A stretch of DNA of 64,000 bases, from assembly GCA_951213105.1 (NCBI GenBank), contig OX578136.1:152478678-152542677 (forward strand), read 5' to 3'. This document shows positions 11,315 to 22,807 of the stretch, in pieces. The notes below the pieces were generated by a model. It ran no database searches, was not told the origin of the DNA, and worked only from the letters and a program-made list of their open reading frames with translations. The position numbers and the translations under genes were made by a program. Every line of letters begins with the position of its first letter. Within the stretch, counting starts at the first letter, position 1. Source of the stretch: Amaurobius ferox. Its lineage: Eukaryota > Arthropoda > Arachnida > Araneae > Amaurobiidae.

Positions 11315-11669
11315 TATATACACACAGAGACTCCACAGCCATAGGGACATCCTGAAATGTGATTAGGTTAGGAGGTCTTAAGCAATACTTTTATTGCTTA
11401 TACTATACTTATACTATATTATAGTAGGAGAAAATGAGAATAAGTTATTTCTTACGTAATAAAAGAAAACGCTTGAATACAAACAACTTTAAAAGTGAAA
11501 TAAATATATCAACTAGTTTGAAAATCAAAAAACAATCTTCTTCAGAATATAAAGTAACCGCGCCAGCAAGGCAAGAACGCGGTTTTCAATAAACAATTAC
11601 ATCCCGTGGCTTAGGGAGGAAATCGTTGTCAAATGAGAATTTACAAACATAAAGGTAATATAGTAGAAA
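11315..11669. other. No recognisable gene
   Basis: AT-rich sequence; I see no coding frame, RNA or repeat that I can name. Confidence 0.5.
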
Positions 11670-12090
11670 GTGTTTAGGATTCTTGTACTGTTTTTTCTTC
11701 CTTCTACTATTTTTTCATTCTACCATTCTCTCCCCTCCCCAACCTTTAAAATTGTTTCTTTTCTCCTACCGTTTTACTTTCCTTCTACTATTCTTTTATC
11801 TTCCTTCTACTATTTTTTTTAATTTCCTTGCACTATTATTTTCCTTCCCTCTACCATTTTCCCTACTATTTTTTCGCTTCCTTCTACTATTATTTTTAAT
11901 TTCCTTGCACTATTATTTTCCTTTCTTTCTACTATTATTTTTTTCCCTTTCTTTCTACTATTATTTTCATTTCCTTCTACTATTCTTTTCCTTCCTTCTG
12001 CTATTTTATTTCCCTTTCATTCTTTCTATTATTCATTTTCCTTCTTTCTACTATTCATTTTCCTTCCTTCTATTATTCTTTTCTTAGATT
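11670..12090 (+). repeat. Pyrimidine-rich minisatellite 'CCTTCTACTATTTT'
   Basis: About 25 imperfect units of TTCCTTCTACTATTTTT. The strand is nearly purine-free, which is why a 134-codon Phe/Leu/Ser-rich frame stays open at 11683-12087; I do not regard it as a gene. Such homopyrimidine tracts can form triplex DNA. Confidence 0.85.
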
Positions 12091-12169
12091 ACATTACCGA
12101 AAAGTACCGGACTCTGTATGATAGAGAAATCGAAACTGAAAGAAAAAAAAACGCTAGCGTATAAAAATA

Positions 12170-12860
12170 TGTGTGGATGAAATAAAGATCAGTCTCCTCA
12201 CTCCATCCAGAGGCGTACGATATTTCTCTTTCTCTCGTATCTCTCCTTCCTCACCAAACAAAATAGAAAACATCGAAAGATTTTCTTCGGAGTCATTAAA
12301 ATGAGCAGTTTTTAATTATTCCACGTTTGTGAGAATGTGCCTTATATGAGTTCGATGTTATTCCTTTTGCAGCAAAAAGCGTCGCCCTGGGGTCTGCATC
12401 CGGCCCGCGGGACGGAGATGCGTTGCTGCGATTAGCGGTTGCGGCGACGCCTGAATCCCGGCTGATAAAGGGGGGGGGGGGGGGTGCTCCCCCGCCTGCG
12501 AGAATTATCATTTAGATAGGGTTCTATGGAGAGAATCCAAGCTTGCACTCGATGCCGGTTGATGAGAAGAGTGATAGCAAAAGGAGCTTGGATTCTTGTG
12601 CTGAATTTGTTCGACATTTTCCCCGGCGGTATTCACTTCGGTCGCCAATTTGTTGTTATTTTTTTTTTCTTAAAGACGACGAGAAAATCGCGGAGATGGC
12701 GGACGAAGCGCCTCCCAAAGTTTTAAATTTATTGCGAAGCGAATTACTCATCATGCACTGTAAAATATTCTGCAACCTTTGCTTATTTTTTTCAGCTACT
12801 TTGTTGAAAATTTTGACAAACAATCAGAAAAGACGCAATTACAGGTGTTCATGAACATTC
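12170..12860 (+). other. GC- and CpG-rich island with a short open frame of unknown status
   Basis: A block clearly richer in CG than its surroundings, including a (G)13 run near 12471-12483, a 12-bp perfect inverted repeat (AGAATCCAAGCT 12532-12543 with AGCTTGGATTCT 12585-12596), and a start-like CGCGGAGATGGCGGACG near 12700. A 103-codon frame spans 12543-12854 but has no recognisable domain. No good splice donor follows the ATGGCGGACGAAG segment. It could be an old 5' exon/CpG region or part of a transposon. Confidence 0.3.
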
Positions 12861-12949
12861 CAGCTTCAATTCTGAAATATTCAGCTAATTATCGTCTGCC
12901 GAAGAGTTGTTTTTGTATTTATATACATAAATATTGTATTTATATATAT

Positions 12950-12954
<5 letters not shown>

Positions 12955-12991
<37 letters not shown>
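12955..12991. repeat. (TA)n tract at the 5' junction of RT element copy 1
   Basis: About 18 TA units directly abut the truncated 5' end of the reverse-transcriptase element. Confidence 0.95.
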
Positions 12992-12994
<3 letters not shown>

Positions 12995-14637
12995 ATTTCT
13001 TTTAAAAACCCAAATCTTAATTCTCTTAACTTTGATAATATATTTGCAAAACATCAGCACATGTTACCCAAAATACAAAAATCTTTCAAATATAATTTAC
13101 CAATTGGTAGAACTATTTACAATAATAATGAAGTTTCCAGGTCATTAAACTCCGATAATCTTACGTCATGTGTATGCAGCGATAAGAATCTTACATCTTA
13201 TTTCAACTCATCTCATGAACATATTATTACTGGAGATCTCAGTATAGTTCAGGATAATATACTTAGGGATATTATGAATAAAGGGTCTAAATTTCGCATT
13301 CCATTCTGCCATCACCCCAAACTTCTTCTTCAGTATTTAGCTTTTGATTTGGATAAATTCATATACCAACAGGCTTGTTCACATTCCATTCCTATTGAAC
13401 CATTCCATCTATGGAAGTATACTACTTTGCATCTTCTTAAAAATGTTATTATAAATATTACATTTACAAGGCCTAGTTATCCTTATAAACAACTCCTTTC
13501 TGCTACAAAAGAACAACAACAACATTTTGTCATGACTTATGTAGATAAAGTTTCTAATAATTATGCCTTTATTTGTAAAAAATATTATGTTCCCCTGTTA
13601 CATAATTACTTAAAAAATAATCATATTTTTAAACCCATTAATAATCAGTCTATCAAAATCAAAACTAAATTGCTAAAATTATATACACAATTAATTATTA
13701 ATTGTAAGTTTTATAAATTTCCATATGTTACTTTGGTTCCTAAATTCCACAAATCACCTCTCAGTTTTCGGTCACTTGTGGACATAATACCTTTACCACT
13801 ACAGCTAGTAAGTACTTGCTAAACTGTTTAAATATAATTAAATGAATCTCTTAAATGTAAGAATTCAGGCTATTTCATATTGAATAGTTTTGATTTAGTT
13901 AATCACCTTAGCAAGCTTCCACATATTCTTGGTTTCCATATCTTTGAATTTAAAGACATTTTTAATAATATTGTTATTAAAGATTCATATAAAGTTATTA
14001 TCTCTCTTTATCACGATTATCAATCTTCCCATAATGCTCCATTTAAAGTTAAAAACTTTCCTATGCTATTGCACTTTGTGTTATATAACAATTATATTAT
14101 TCAAGGAGATAACATATATTTACAAATATCTGGTGGACTTCAAGGGGGCTGTAGTAGTATAATATTCTAGCTAACTTATATCTTTATTATTATGAATGTC
14201 ATTTTAACTCTAATTCATATATTCTATATAGATATGTTGACGACTTTATTTGTATTATCATTGATGATTCCTATCCCATTAATATTGATTTTTACCCCTC
14301 TAACCTAGAATTAATCCCTAATGAGACTGGTGTTAGTCAAACTGTAAATTATTTAAACCTAAAGTTAGATACCCTTGGTAATCATGTTATCACCAATATA
14401 TATGATAAAAAAGATTCTTATAACTTCACTATTATTAAGCAGCTATCATATCGATCTTGTAATTCTATTCAATTGTTTAGAAACATCATTTTAAACCAGC
14501 TATTTCGAATACATCGACTTTCTGATCCTCAGTTTCACTTACTTCACATAAATAATCTTAAACGCATTTGTCAAAATTACCACTATCCGGAAGTATTTGT
14601 AAATAATATTATTAATAATTTCAAATGCACCACGTAA
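12992..14637 (+). pseudogene. Reverse transcriptase of a (TA)n-flanked retroelement, copy 1 (broken)
   Basis: The first frame (to 13822) reads KSFKYNLPIGRTIYN, a Cys pair (CVCSDK), EHIITGDLSIV, FVMTYVDKVSNNYAF and VTLVPKFHKSPLSFRS. After a break, 13880-14170 gives FEFKDIFNNI (RT motif A, Asp) and SGGLQGGCSS (the G-x-x-Q-G loop). After one more stop, 14171-14637 gives YRYVDDFICII (catalytic YVDD), NLELIPNETG, NIYDKKDSYNF and a C-terminal tail with HLLHINNLKRIC, ending in TAA at 14635-14637. Copy 2 at 33.9-35.8 kb has the same order. The family is clearly an RT; the style recalls Penelope-like or related invertebrate elements, but I cannot assign the clade. No endonuclease domain is visible in this copy, which is 5'-truncated and has at least two breaks. 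Confidence 0.8.
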
Positions 14638-15495
14638 TAATTTTACAAATGCATTATTTATTCTTGATTGGATAACTCTTTTTTGTGAATTTCACCCGTT
14701 CTTATCACCTACTTACCACTAGGTCTGAGTCTGATACTGCTTACTATTTTTGAAAGACTACATTCCACTTATCCTGAGTCCTATACTGCTTACTATTTTT
14801 GAAAGTCTTCATACACGTTATTTTTCGATCAAGTGTATTCATTCCGGTGTCCACTCGCTTTGACGAAGAGATGTAAAATGCTCTATCGAACGTTCCCCTG
14901 CGAACATGTAGACTCCCACGTGGTGGCTGTGCCCGTGAGTTAATATTTCTGTTTTTTATATTTCTGGTTTATAATTCACTTGGTTTATATTATTTGACCT
15001 TCTACTAGCCAGTAGACAGTTCCAATGGTGTCCATAGGTAAATACTATCGCCATTGTCAGAAACTGGCTATTCTCTCGGTTTTAATTCGAATTGTACGGC
15101 TGTCCTGACGAGAATGCAATTTCGAACTAACCGTCATTTTTTGTGTAGTTTTAATTGATTGTTCTCCATGTCTTGATCTTTTATCTTGAGCTAATTATTA
15201 TTGCCTTTTCTCATTTTTGCCGTGTTTTCTTTTTCATTTTTATTTATATTTATATACTTTTAATTGTGATTTTTGCATCCTAATATTCTTCTCATCCCCC
15301 TTTTCAATTTCGAATGCAATTTCGAACTAACCGCCGTTTTTTGTGTAGTTTCAGTTGATTGTTCTCCATGTCTTGATCTTCTTCAATCTTGAGCTATTTA
15401 TTATTTATTGCCTTTTCTCATTTTTGCCGTGTTTGCTTTTTTATTTTATATATATCTTTTTAATTATGATTTTTGTGTATATATATATAATATAA
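14638..15495 (+). mobile_element. 3' region of RT element copy 1, with an internal duplication
   Basis: This non-coding tail matches, in reverse orientation, 39440-40020 of copy 3: GCCAGTAGACAGTTCCAATG, GGTGTCCATAGGTAAATAC, CATTGTCAGAAACTGGCTAT and TGTCCTGACGAGAATGCAAT. The stretch GAATGCAATTTCGAACTAAC..GATTTTTG occurs twice in a row (15111-15275 and 15313-15472). It ends at a short (TA)n near 15477-15495. Confidence 0.75.
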
Positions 15496-15499
15496 ACAC

Positions 15500-16260
15500 C
15501 TTGATTTATCTGTCTATCTATCTTTGTGTAACGCTGCTGCAAAATGTTACCAAACATGTTTCATTCAAGGAAAAACATTTCAACTTAGAGACTAACCCTA
15601 ACCCAGACCCAGAGAAATAATATTGCAACCATGGAGCTTTACGTAGCGTATGACATCAGATGCTGAAAGTGAAACCTTGATGTTGTTTTATTTCTTATCA
15701 TTTCATAAACTTTCATTTGAGATACCACGCAACTAGGAGTGTCACGCTCATATTGCCAACAAGTCAGATTTCATGCTTCTTTCAAGAAAATATAGACTAT
15801 GAGAATAACTAATTTCTCCGTCTGTCCGTAACGCTTGGCGAGAAATTTAGCGGGACATCAGCAACTTAGTGACTATTTTAAATGTTGTCGAAATGACAAT
15901 AATGTCGCCAAATTGATAAAATGACACCAAATGTGAAGCGATATTCCGCAAATTCTGATTTCCGTCATATGAAGGGGCATACATTCTAGTATTATCATAA
16001 CTATTAGGAACCTTACACCTCATTATGGACAGCTGATTTTCCTGAAACTTTCAGTAATGTGCTTGCAAATGTTTTACAGTGATACAGTATCTCTAGAAAA
16101 GTCGTTAAGCACTCTCAATGACATTATAAGGAAACGTCCACGAGTGCGTGTGTTAGGTCTACATATAGTGGTCATGTCTCATCGAATGAAAGTGATTACA
16201 GTGCCACTAGCGAAAAATTGAAAAAAGTTAAGATACCGAATTAGAATACGAAACGAGATA
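15500..16260. other. No gene; decayed fragment of the Rpt-1 family at 15795-15960
   Basis: CCGTAACGCTTGGCGAGAAA and several 'GTCGCCAAATTGATAAAATG'-like words at 15795-15960 match the inner part of Rpt-1. The rest shows no coding frame or RNA that I can recognise. Confidence 0.5.
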
Positions 16261-16272
16261 GACAATTACAAA

Positions 16273-16649
16273 GTTGTTGTTGTGACCCAGACCGTCCGAT
16301 CTACCAGAAAGGTGTAAGGTAACCGTTTGGACGGCCGGGAAGTGCCACCCAATTTAGACCGAAGCCCAGTGGGAGAAGCATCCACAGGGACCGTACCCTC
16401 CTTCCCCTACCACCAACCTTTCGGAAGGACTTATGGACCCACATGTTTAACGTGATCGTACTCCGCATGAACACGGCGGCAGTTGTGGCCGCGTGCAAAT
16501 CCAGCGCGCAAACCACCGGGCTACCGCGCCCGAAATGTGCCAACAGCACGCGGTGTTCCCAGGTGGTCACCCACCCAAGTACTAACCGTGCCCGATGCTG
16601 CTTGACTTCGGTGATCTAACGATAACCGATGTTTTCAGCACGGTAGGCA
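16273..16649 (-). mobile_element. 5S-headed composite SINE with LINE-type tail
   Basis: Read on the minus strand: a 5S rRNA-like head (16649-16538), a tRNA-like segment with GCGGTAGCCCGGTGGTTTGC, a body (AAACATGTGGGTCCATAAG), and a tail with CCAAACGGTTACCTTACACC, TTTCTGGTAG and TCGGACGGTCTGGGT, ending in ACAACAACAA. The last ~60 bases are nearly the same as the 3' end of the LINE at 57118-58140, so reverse transcription by that LINE type is likely. A second copy of the tRNA-like part, body and tail lies at 21577-22109. The 5S head plus tRNA head makes this a double-promoter SINE of the SINE3 kind; the classification is inferred. Confidence 0.8.
16538..16649 (-). pseudogene. 5S rRNA-derived segment (SINE head)
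   Basis: On the minus strand: ATCACCGAAGTCAAGCAGC, then CGGGCACGGTTAGTACTTGG, GTGGGTGACCACCTGGGAAC and ACCGCGTGCTGTTGGC, which is the 5S internal control region and 3' end. The 5' first ~45 bases are shortened and altered, and a SINE body follows instead of a T-run terminator, so this is not a working 5S gene. Confidence 0.85.
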
Positions 16650-16989
16650 TTAAAACTATTACAGAAGGCAAATATCTCATACAGTAGGGCAATTGGCATG
16701 GCTGTCATATTCAGAAATATCGCAATAAGCAACACTTATGTACAGGATCTAATGTGCAGCCAGTTCAAAATGCTCTCAGTCAGCAACAACAACAGCAAAA
16801 AAAAAAAACTGACCTGGGCAGCACATGACTTTCCCTGCAGACTCATATTCACATTCTCTTTATTTCTTCAATTATTCGTTAAATTGAGTTTAATTGCACA
16901 AGATAACAACCATAATTAATTATTTTAAATGATACTGAATGTGCACTTTTAATTCAATTTTCGTTTTCATTGGGTAACTGGACTTACTT

Positions 16990-17624
16990 TCAAACGTAGC
17001 GTAGCGAAAATGCAAAAAAGCTATAATATCTCGAGAACGGCTAAATTTAGGATAATGGGTTGATTTTATTCTTTGTCGTCAAAAATTACGTATAAAATAA
17101 GCATTGAATTCATATATTTGAGCATATGTAGTCTTTTATTTCTAGATTTAACGATTTTTGTGGGCCATTTCGCAAAAAAAGGCAGGTTTTTGTTTGGAAT
17201 CGTATCAAAATCTAATCAGCACCAGGTTAACTTACAAGAGATTTATCTACCAAATTTTGTGAAATTTGGTCAATTAGTTTTTCAGAGAAAGTAGATACAG
17301 GCAAATTTCGAGGGCCATTTCGTAAAAAAAGGCAGGTTCTTTTATCCAGAATCGTACTAAAATCTAATCAGCAACAGGGTCACCCACAAAGAACTTACTT
17401 ACCAAATTTTATAAAATTCGGTCAATTAGTTTTCAGTTACAGGGGATACGTTATTTTATGCACAGACACACACACACACACACACAGATGTGACATTTAA
17501 AAAAAAATTGTGTTCTAGAGATCCCAAAACGTGTAGATCCGTCAAAAACTCGAGTTGCGATTTTCGACATAATTCCAATACTTTCCCTATACATTACCAT
17601 GTATTGAAGAGAAAGTGAAAGGAA
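16990..17624. repeat. Tandem pair and diverged Rpt-1-like tail
   Basis: A ~160-bp unit occurs twice (about 17155-17290 and 17308-17440): GGCCATTTCG(C/T)AAAAAAAGG, AAATCTAATCAGCA and ATTCGGTCAATTAGTTTT. It is followed by a (CA)n block near 17463-17487 and by CGTCAAAAACTCGAG and ATTTTCGACA, which resemble the Rpt-1 3' part. It is probably a distant member or relative of that family. No gene. Confidence 0.6.
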
Positions 17625-17912
17625 TATGACCGCGTACTTTAACAAACATTGCAGGAGTCACCGTGTTAGAATCCCTCATGATATGCTTTCTTGACGAGTA
17701 TTTATTGTCTTCCATATACGCGTTTCGTGAGTTCCTGATGTCGATTCTTACTAATTAGATAATCCTTAATAACTTTGTATTTAACTTTTTCTTCTGTCTT
17801 GCTTTGATGCCGAGTCTGTTATCCTAGAGTTTAAAATACTTAGGTAGGTGGCGCTGTAATCACTTTTACTCGATCGAGTAGGGTCACATTACAATAGATA
17901 GTGCACATGATA
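17625..17912. repeat. Rpt-6 copy (partner at 53355-53645)
   Basis: It shares ATATGACCG, ACTTTAACA, TATTTATTG, ATATACGCGTTT, AATCACTTTTA and a TCACATTACAAT-like end, in the same order, with 53355-53645. The copies are diverged. No coding frame is kept in common. Confidence 0.6.
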
Positions 17913-19643
17913 TAACGTGCGCACTCATGGATCTTTTGTTTCAAATCTATGTCAGCTGCGCTTACTTTCAGTATTCAAGTACCCCTTTCAGGACATAGAT
18001 CCCACTTCATTGCGAAGTACCCTATTTTACACATTTATCGTATTGGTATACCCCATTTTAAACATTAGTCTGAATAGCGTACCTGTTAGGATCGCGCTCC
18101 CTCGACAGACCATAGAGTTTATGGACCGGTTTCGCTTTTATTATGCATTCGCCAGCATGAAAAAGCCAATATTTGCAGTGGCAGCAAGCAAACTTACTAC
18201 GTGCCAAGTCTGTAAGTCTCGGTGGAAATCGTTGCAATCAGTCTTATCACATAGCAGGCACCAACATTAATCAAAATCTGAAAAAAAAAAAAAATGAAGC
18301 ATTAGCATAGCCAGGATTTTGGAAATGGCATTATAGAATGGGGTGAGGGGTGAGTGCTAGATTTTGTTTTCCAATATGGACCCTATGGAGAGCTAATTCA
18401 TTTTTTCACCCCCCCCCCTTAAAACAAGCTTTACGTATTACAACATTAAATTCTAAACAAGCGTTTCGTATACAACGTCGATTTTAAATCAGGAACACAT
18501 AGGCGCCAACAGAAATTCTTTCATTACTTCATCTCTGCATCTAATCAGGAGGATAGCAATAGCAAACCTCTCCATAGGCGAACAAAGCGCCATCCGCATC
18601 GGAATGAGGTTTTCCGCATCGAAGAATTTGTGAAATATCCGCTTCCGCGGATCGATAACAAATGGCCCAACCCCAAGACTGCACTTTCTCCACCGAGAAA
18701 TTCGAATACAAATTAGGTTATATGGCGAGGGTATTTTCCTTGTTTATATGTCATCTTCATTTTTAATTTTTTATCGGCTTAGTATTTAAGAAGAAACTCA
18801 TCAGCTAAAACCAAGGGATACGTGAACCAGCAAGTATTTTCCTCTACACTACATATACTATAACTTGTTTGTTTATATCTATACTATAATCCAGAAAGTA
18901 TGTCTGTATTTGTATATTTTCAGCCATACAATTCCCCACCGTTTATCTCAGCTCAACCAAAATAAGTATGATAATCAGATCTATCAATAGGATGCTCGTA
19001 GTGGGGTTTTGGAAGCCGCATAAATGTTTTAGAGGTGTTCGAAAGCGTTAAACAGTCTTTTCAAGTGTCGATAGTTTACAGTTTACAAAAATTTAAATTT
19101 AAGGGGTTTTGATATGGACTAAAACGATGGAATTGTCTAGGACATGTGAAACTCATTTTTATTGAATTGAAATTTGACATATCAATTCATTGTAGACACA
19201 TGTTGATCATATGAAATAAGCATTATGGATAATTGCTATTTTAAAACATTTATTATTTCAAAGGTGTCGTAGAAACATTTATTTCATGTGGATAGAGAAT
19301 TGGCGTTTGTAGAAACTTAAAATGCAATTAACAGAACTGTTGTTTGACAAATTAACAAAATAGAGAAGATTTTCGATTTCATATATTTAAGAGGATACTG
19401 CGATTAAGACATTTGAATTCTGAAGTAAATTCAAATTGAAACTTAAACGTGTTTGTAGTAGATCGTTGTATAGTAACAGTAAGGAAAAAAAATTCTCAGT
19501 TTTGAAAAATAAAGTACTTTAGAGGTGGTGCAGATAAATACTTTCTGATTCGAAATTGCGACCGAACGCATAAATATACAAGTAATTTATATTCGAGACA
19601 GATTTATAGTGTGGTACGCAGATAAATCTCTGAACATAAAAAA
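17913..19643. other. No recognisable gene
   Basis: Holds a 117-codon frame (17917-18270) without recognisable domains, C-runs near 18410, and a sequence TCTATACTATAATCCAGAAA near 18879 that resembles a Helitron 5' end but lacks a visible 3' partner. The rest is AT-rich and featureless to my reading. Confidence 0.4.
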
Positions 19644-20455
19644 TCTGATTTGGCAGTACATGACTTTCCTTATATAATGCAATGAATTTACTATTTTTAC
19701 AGCAAAAAAAAATAGGTTATTCTTATAGTAGATACTTATATTCTTTCCAAGATATTTAATTTTCGTCAATTAGTCGTCATTTTCATTGATTTAGCGTCAT
19801 TTTTATCCATTTAGCGAGATTTTCGTTAATTTGGCAACATTAAAAAATTCGCCAAGTTGGTGACATTCCACCAAATTCGTCGCCAAAATCTCGCCAAGCG
19901 TTATAGAGGGAGAAATAAGTTATTCTTATACCAGATAAATGACTATTGGCGTTTAAATACAGAAATATTACTCAAAGTATCTTTTCTCATGAATAGAATG
20001 AACTAGATCCACGAGAATGATGTCACCTAATTTATCGCATGATATTACATATGAAAAGTGAACATATTTCTCAACAATTAATATATATTTTTTTTAATTT
20101 ATGGGATTTTTTGATAAATTTATTTTAAAAATGTGCAATATCTCGAAAACGTTTTATGCTAGCGTTCTAAAGTTTATGTCAATCGTTTTCTAAGGAAAAA
20201 TTACATAAGAAATGTCTATTTGCGTAACTTTATTAAAGGTTTTGATTTTTTGATGATTTTTTCAAAATTTCACTCGAAAATTTAGGGGATTCTGAACATT
20301 CGATTGCGTCTAAAAACAACAAGCTTTCAGTATTCATGGATTGTGATTTTTGTACCAAATTTCATTCGATTCGCTCTATTCGTTCGTGGGATATCGTCTC
20401 CTCAGACTCACTGACACACACATACACACACGCATATTTTCATACACACACATAT

Positions 20456-20494
<39 letters not shown>

Positions 20495-20613
20495 GACCTC
20501 GCCTCAAAAATGTCGTGATCAGGGATGCTTGAAACGTGCTCTCCCGTCGAAAACTTGAATTCTTGACCCCGTCACAATACTTTCATTATACATTATGTAT
20601 ATAAGGAAAGCAA
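19644..20613 (+). mobile_element. Rpt-1 copy b
   Basis: Starts TCTGATTTGGCAGTACATGA after an A run and ends in the ACTTTCATTATA..TATAAGGAAAG hairpin. It carries the GGCGACATT-like words and an expanded (CA)n block at about 20410-20490. The two 60-codon frames over the CA block are chance. Confidence 0.75.
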
Positions 20614-21548
20614 TAACCGATAAAGTAAAACATTAAAATGTATTCATTTAAATTGTTGCTGCAAAGTAAACTGTTCGAATTCTCCAATAGATCCGAGTGC
20701 GCATGTCACAAATAGATGAAAACTTAAAATTATACACAGGGTCGTAAAATAAACGGTAAAAATCAATTTCCGAAAGTTTATTATATTAGAATGGTCGCAA
20801 AACAAAACATTCGAATTATCAATTGAACGCGAAACACTTACTTTCAAACAACGTTCAAACAATCCCGCAGCAAAGCTAATGGAAAATTTTGCAGTGTTCG
20901 AATGTTTGAATTTTTGGGGTGGGTTTACAACAACGAAATATTCGAATTGCTGAAAACACTAAATAAGAATTTCTGAAGAAGATAAGTCTGTAACTTTGAA
21001 GGGAAATTTTTGATTTATTAGCATCAGAGAAAAAATATTGTGGTTTCCAAATATTTACATTTCTAGGGTTGCCTTATTTCAATAACGTATGAACTACCGA
21101 GTGAACGTAAAAACATGTAGTTTCTAAAGGACATATATATTTAACATTTAGTGATCCGATGGATCGTTCGACACAGTGAATGCGAAAATATATTTTTTCA
21201 AATTTATTCATTTAAATGAATCTTACATCACAAAAACGTTCATATTATGGAATTAATTCGAAACCCACGTTACGACGAGGTAAAGATTGTAACAGTTAAG
21301 GATAAAAACGCTGTTGTCGTTACTTCATCGTTGTTGGTGAATGAAAAACTATTAATAACAAGAAAACACTATTAATAAAACAGATTACACAAAATGTCTG
21401 ACAGTTCCAATGTGAATTTTGATCTTAAATCTATATATTGAAACAAAAATTAAACACTATAAATATTTTTTGTATCTTCCATGAAAAAATTTCGACAAAA
21501 CCTTAATAAAACTTTGCGACACCAAACAGGGTTGCGACCCAAGGGTTG
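20614..21548. other. No recognisable gene
   Basis: AT-rich with several 'TTCGAATTATC'-type words. No coding frame beyond 72 codons and no RNA found. Confidence 0.45.
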
Positions 21549-21576
21549 AGCCCCACCCCTACAGACTAGCCCTTCT

Positions 21577-22109
21577 TCGACTCAGATCATCCGATCTGCC
21601 CGAAAGTATAAGGTATCCGTTTGAACGGTTGGGAAGTGCCACCCAATTTAGAAACGGAACTCAGTAGTGGCGGCATCCACAGGGATTGTACACTCATTTC
21701 CCTATCACAAACCTCTCGGAAGAACATACGGGCCCATATATTTAACGTACCCGTTCGTTCGTTACTAATTCCCCCGTGGTAAAGGAGCGCCTACGCACCA
21801 CGTCCACAAGACCCCCAGGGTATCCCATGGAGAAGAGGAGGAGATTTGCAGCTTCACTTTTTTTATAGAGGCTCCCCGAAGGGCGGAAGTCTGACTTGGC
21901 CTCGACATGACAACATCCATGCCCGCTGGCGGGATTCGAACCCGCAACATGGCAATCCAGCGATCAGACGGAAACGTATGCTCCTGACCGCTCGACCACC
22001 AACTCGACAACGTACCAGTAGTCTGTGTGAACACGGGGACAGTGTAGATAGAGACGGGAATCGAACTCTGGTCATACAAGTGCAATCCCCGCACGCTAAC
22101 CACTGGGGT
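21577..22109 (-). mobile_element. Composite SINE interrupted by a second SINE
   Basis: On the minus strand it begins at 22109 with a tRNA-like head (CCAGTGGTTAGCGTGCGG as A box, AGAGTTCGATTCCC as B box). It is broken at 22008-21752 by another SINE, and resumes with body and tail matching the 5S-headed SINE at 16273. Imperfect direct repeats at 21550-21575 and 22110-22136 (CCCA-CCCT-ACAGACT-GCCCTT type) flank the whole and look like an old target duplication of about 26 bp. The tail ends near 21577. Confidence 0.7.
21752..22008 (-). mobile_element. tRNA-derived SINE nested in another SINE
   Basis: Same family as 27764-28016 and 49604-49851. On the minus strand: GGTGGTCGAGCGGTCAGGAG (A box of Leu/Ser type), GCGGGTTCGAATCCCGCCAG (B box), then a body with TGTTGTCATGTCGAGGCCAA and a tail of AACG units. 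The 8-bp target duplication AACGTACC lies at 21744-21751 and 22009-22016, so this SINE jumped into the older one. Confidence 0.88.
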
Positions 22110-22136
22110 GTCCCATCCCTTACAGACTGACCCTTT

Positions 22137-22800
22137 TAAGTCTTGCTTTGAGATGCAAGTGTAACCATTCGATAGATAAATTGCACATATATTGAGTTCT
22201 TGATCAACCCGGCCCTTCTTTGTCCCTATTCAAAAGGATGCATCCGTTACCACTCGAACCCACTAATCATCGATCTTTCTCGGCGAATTTCCATCAAACG
22301 GATTACCTGCCAGAATATTTGTCAACGGTCACCGAGAAGAGAGAGATCCGCTGAAATAATGACAATAATCCCTTCCACGAAAATGACGGCGAAATAATAA
22401 AAGAACCGATTCTCGCGCAGGAAGCGATTATTGATATTAACCTTGGTCGAGATGGAAATCAATGGACTTCTCTGTATGACCGTTCTTTTTTTCCTCTGGA
22501 GATTCCGAGAACTTTTTCGAAGACTTTCGTTCCTTGAATGAAAAGTGTCCGGAGGTCTCCGGATTTCTATTTTTCTCTCATCGAGCATCAACTAAAGCCG
22601 GAAACGTGGCCAATAATTAAGGGGCCCAGTTTCCACTTATTTGCTTTGCTTCTGCCAGGCGATGGCGCTTGAGACCTGCTAAGAAATAATCGTGCATCGG
22701 ATGGTAATGGGAAAGCGAAGAGGACGAACAGCGCCTGAATTATGCAGGGGCCTATGACCCTGGTCACCACTATTTTAGTGCTGAAATAATAATTATTTTA
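22137..22800. other. GC-balanced, non-repetitive block without clear coding
   Basis: A stretch that is less AT-rich than its neighbours and shares no repeat with the rest of the window. Frames of 60-89 codons on both strands show no known domain. Words such as CCAATAATTAAGGG and AATAATTATT are homeodomain-like (TAATTA core). It may be conserved non-coding DNA or an unrecognised exon. Confidence 0.3.
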
Positions 22801-22807
22801 TATTGAA

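Noticed and set aside
11683..12087. 134-codon Phe/Leu/Ser frame
   Set aside because: It lies wholly in a pyrimidine minisatellite; the lack of stops follows from base composition.
16538..16649. Functional 5S rRNA gene
   Set aside because: The 5' part is shortened and a SINE body with LINE-type tail follows; no terminator run.
17917..18270. 117-codon frame with a C-x2-C and H-x3-H end
   Set aside because: The zinc-finger-like end (CQVCKSRW..HSRHQH) is suggestive, but the rest has no domain and no exon signals; left as unassigned.
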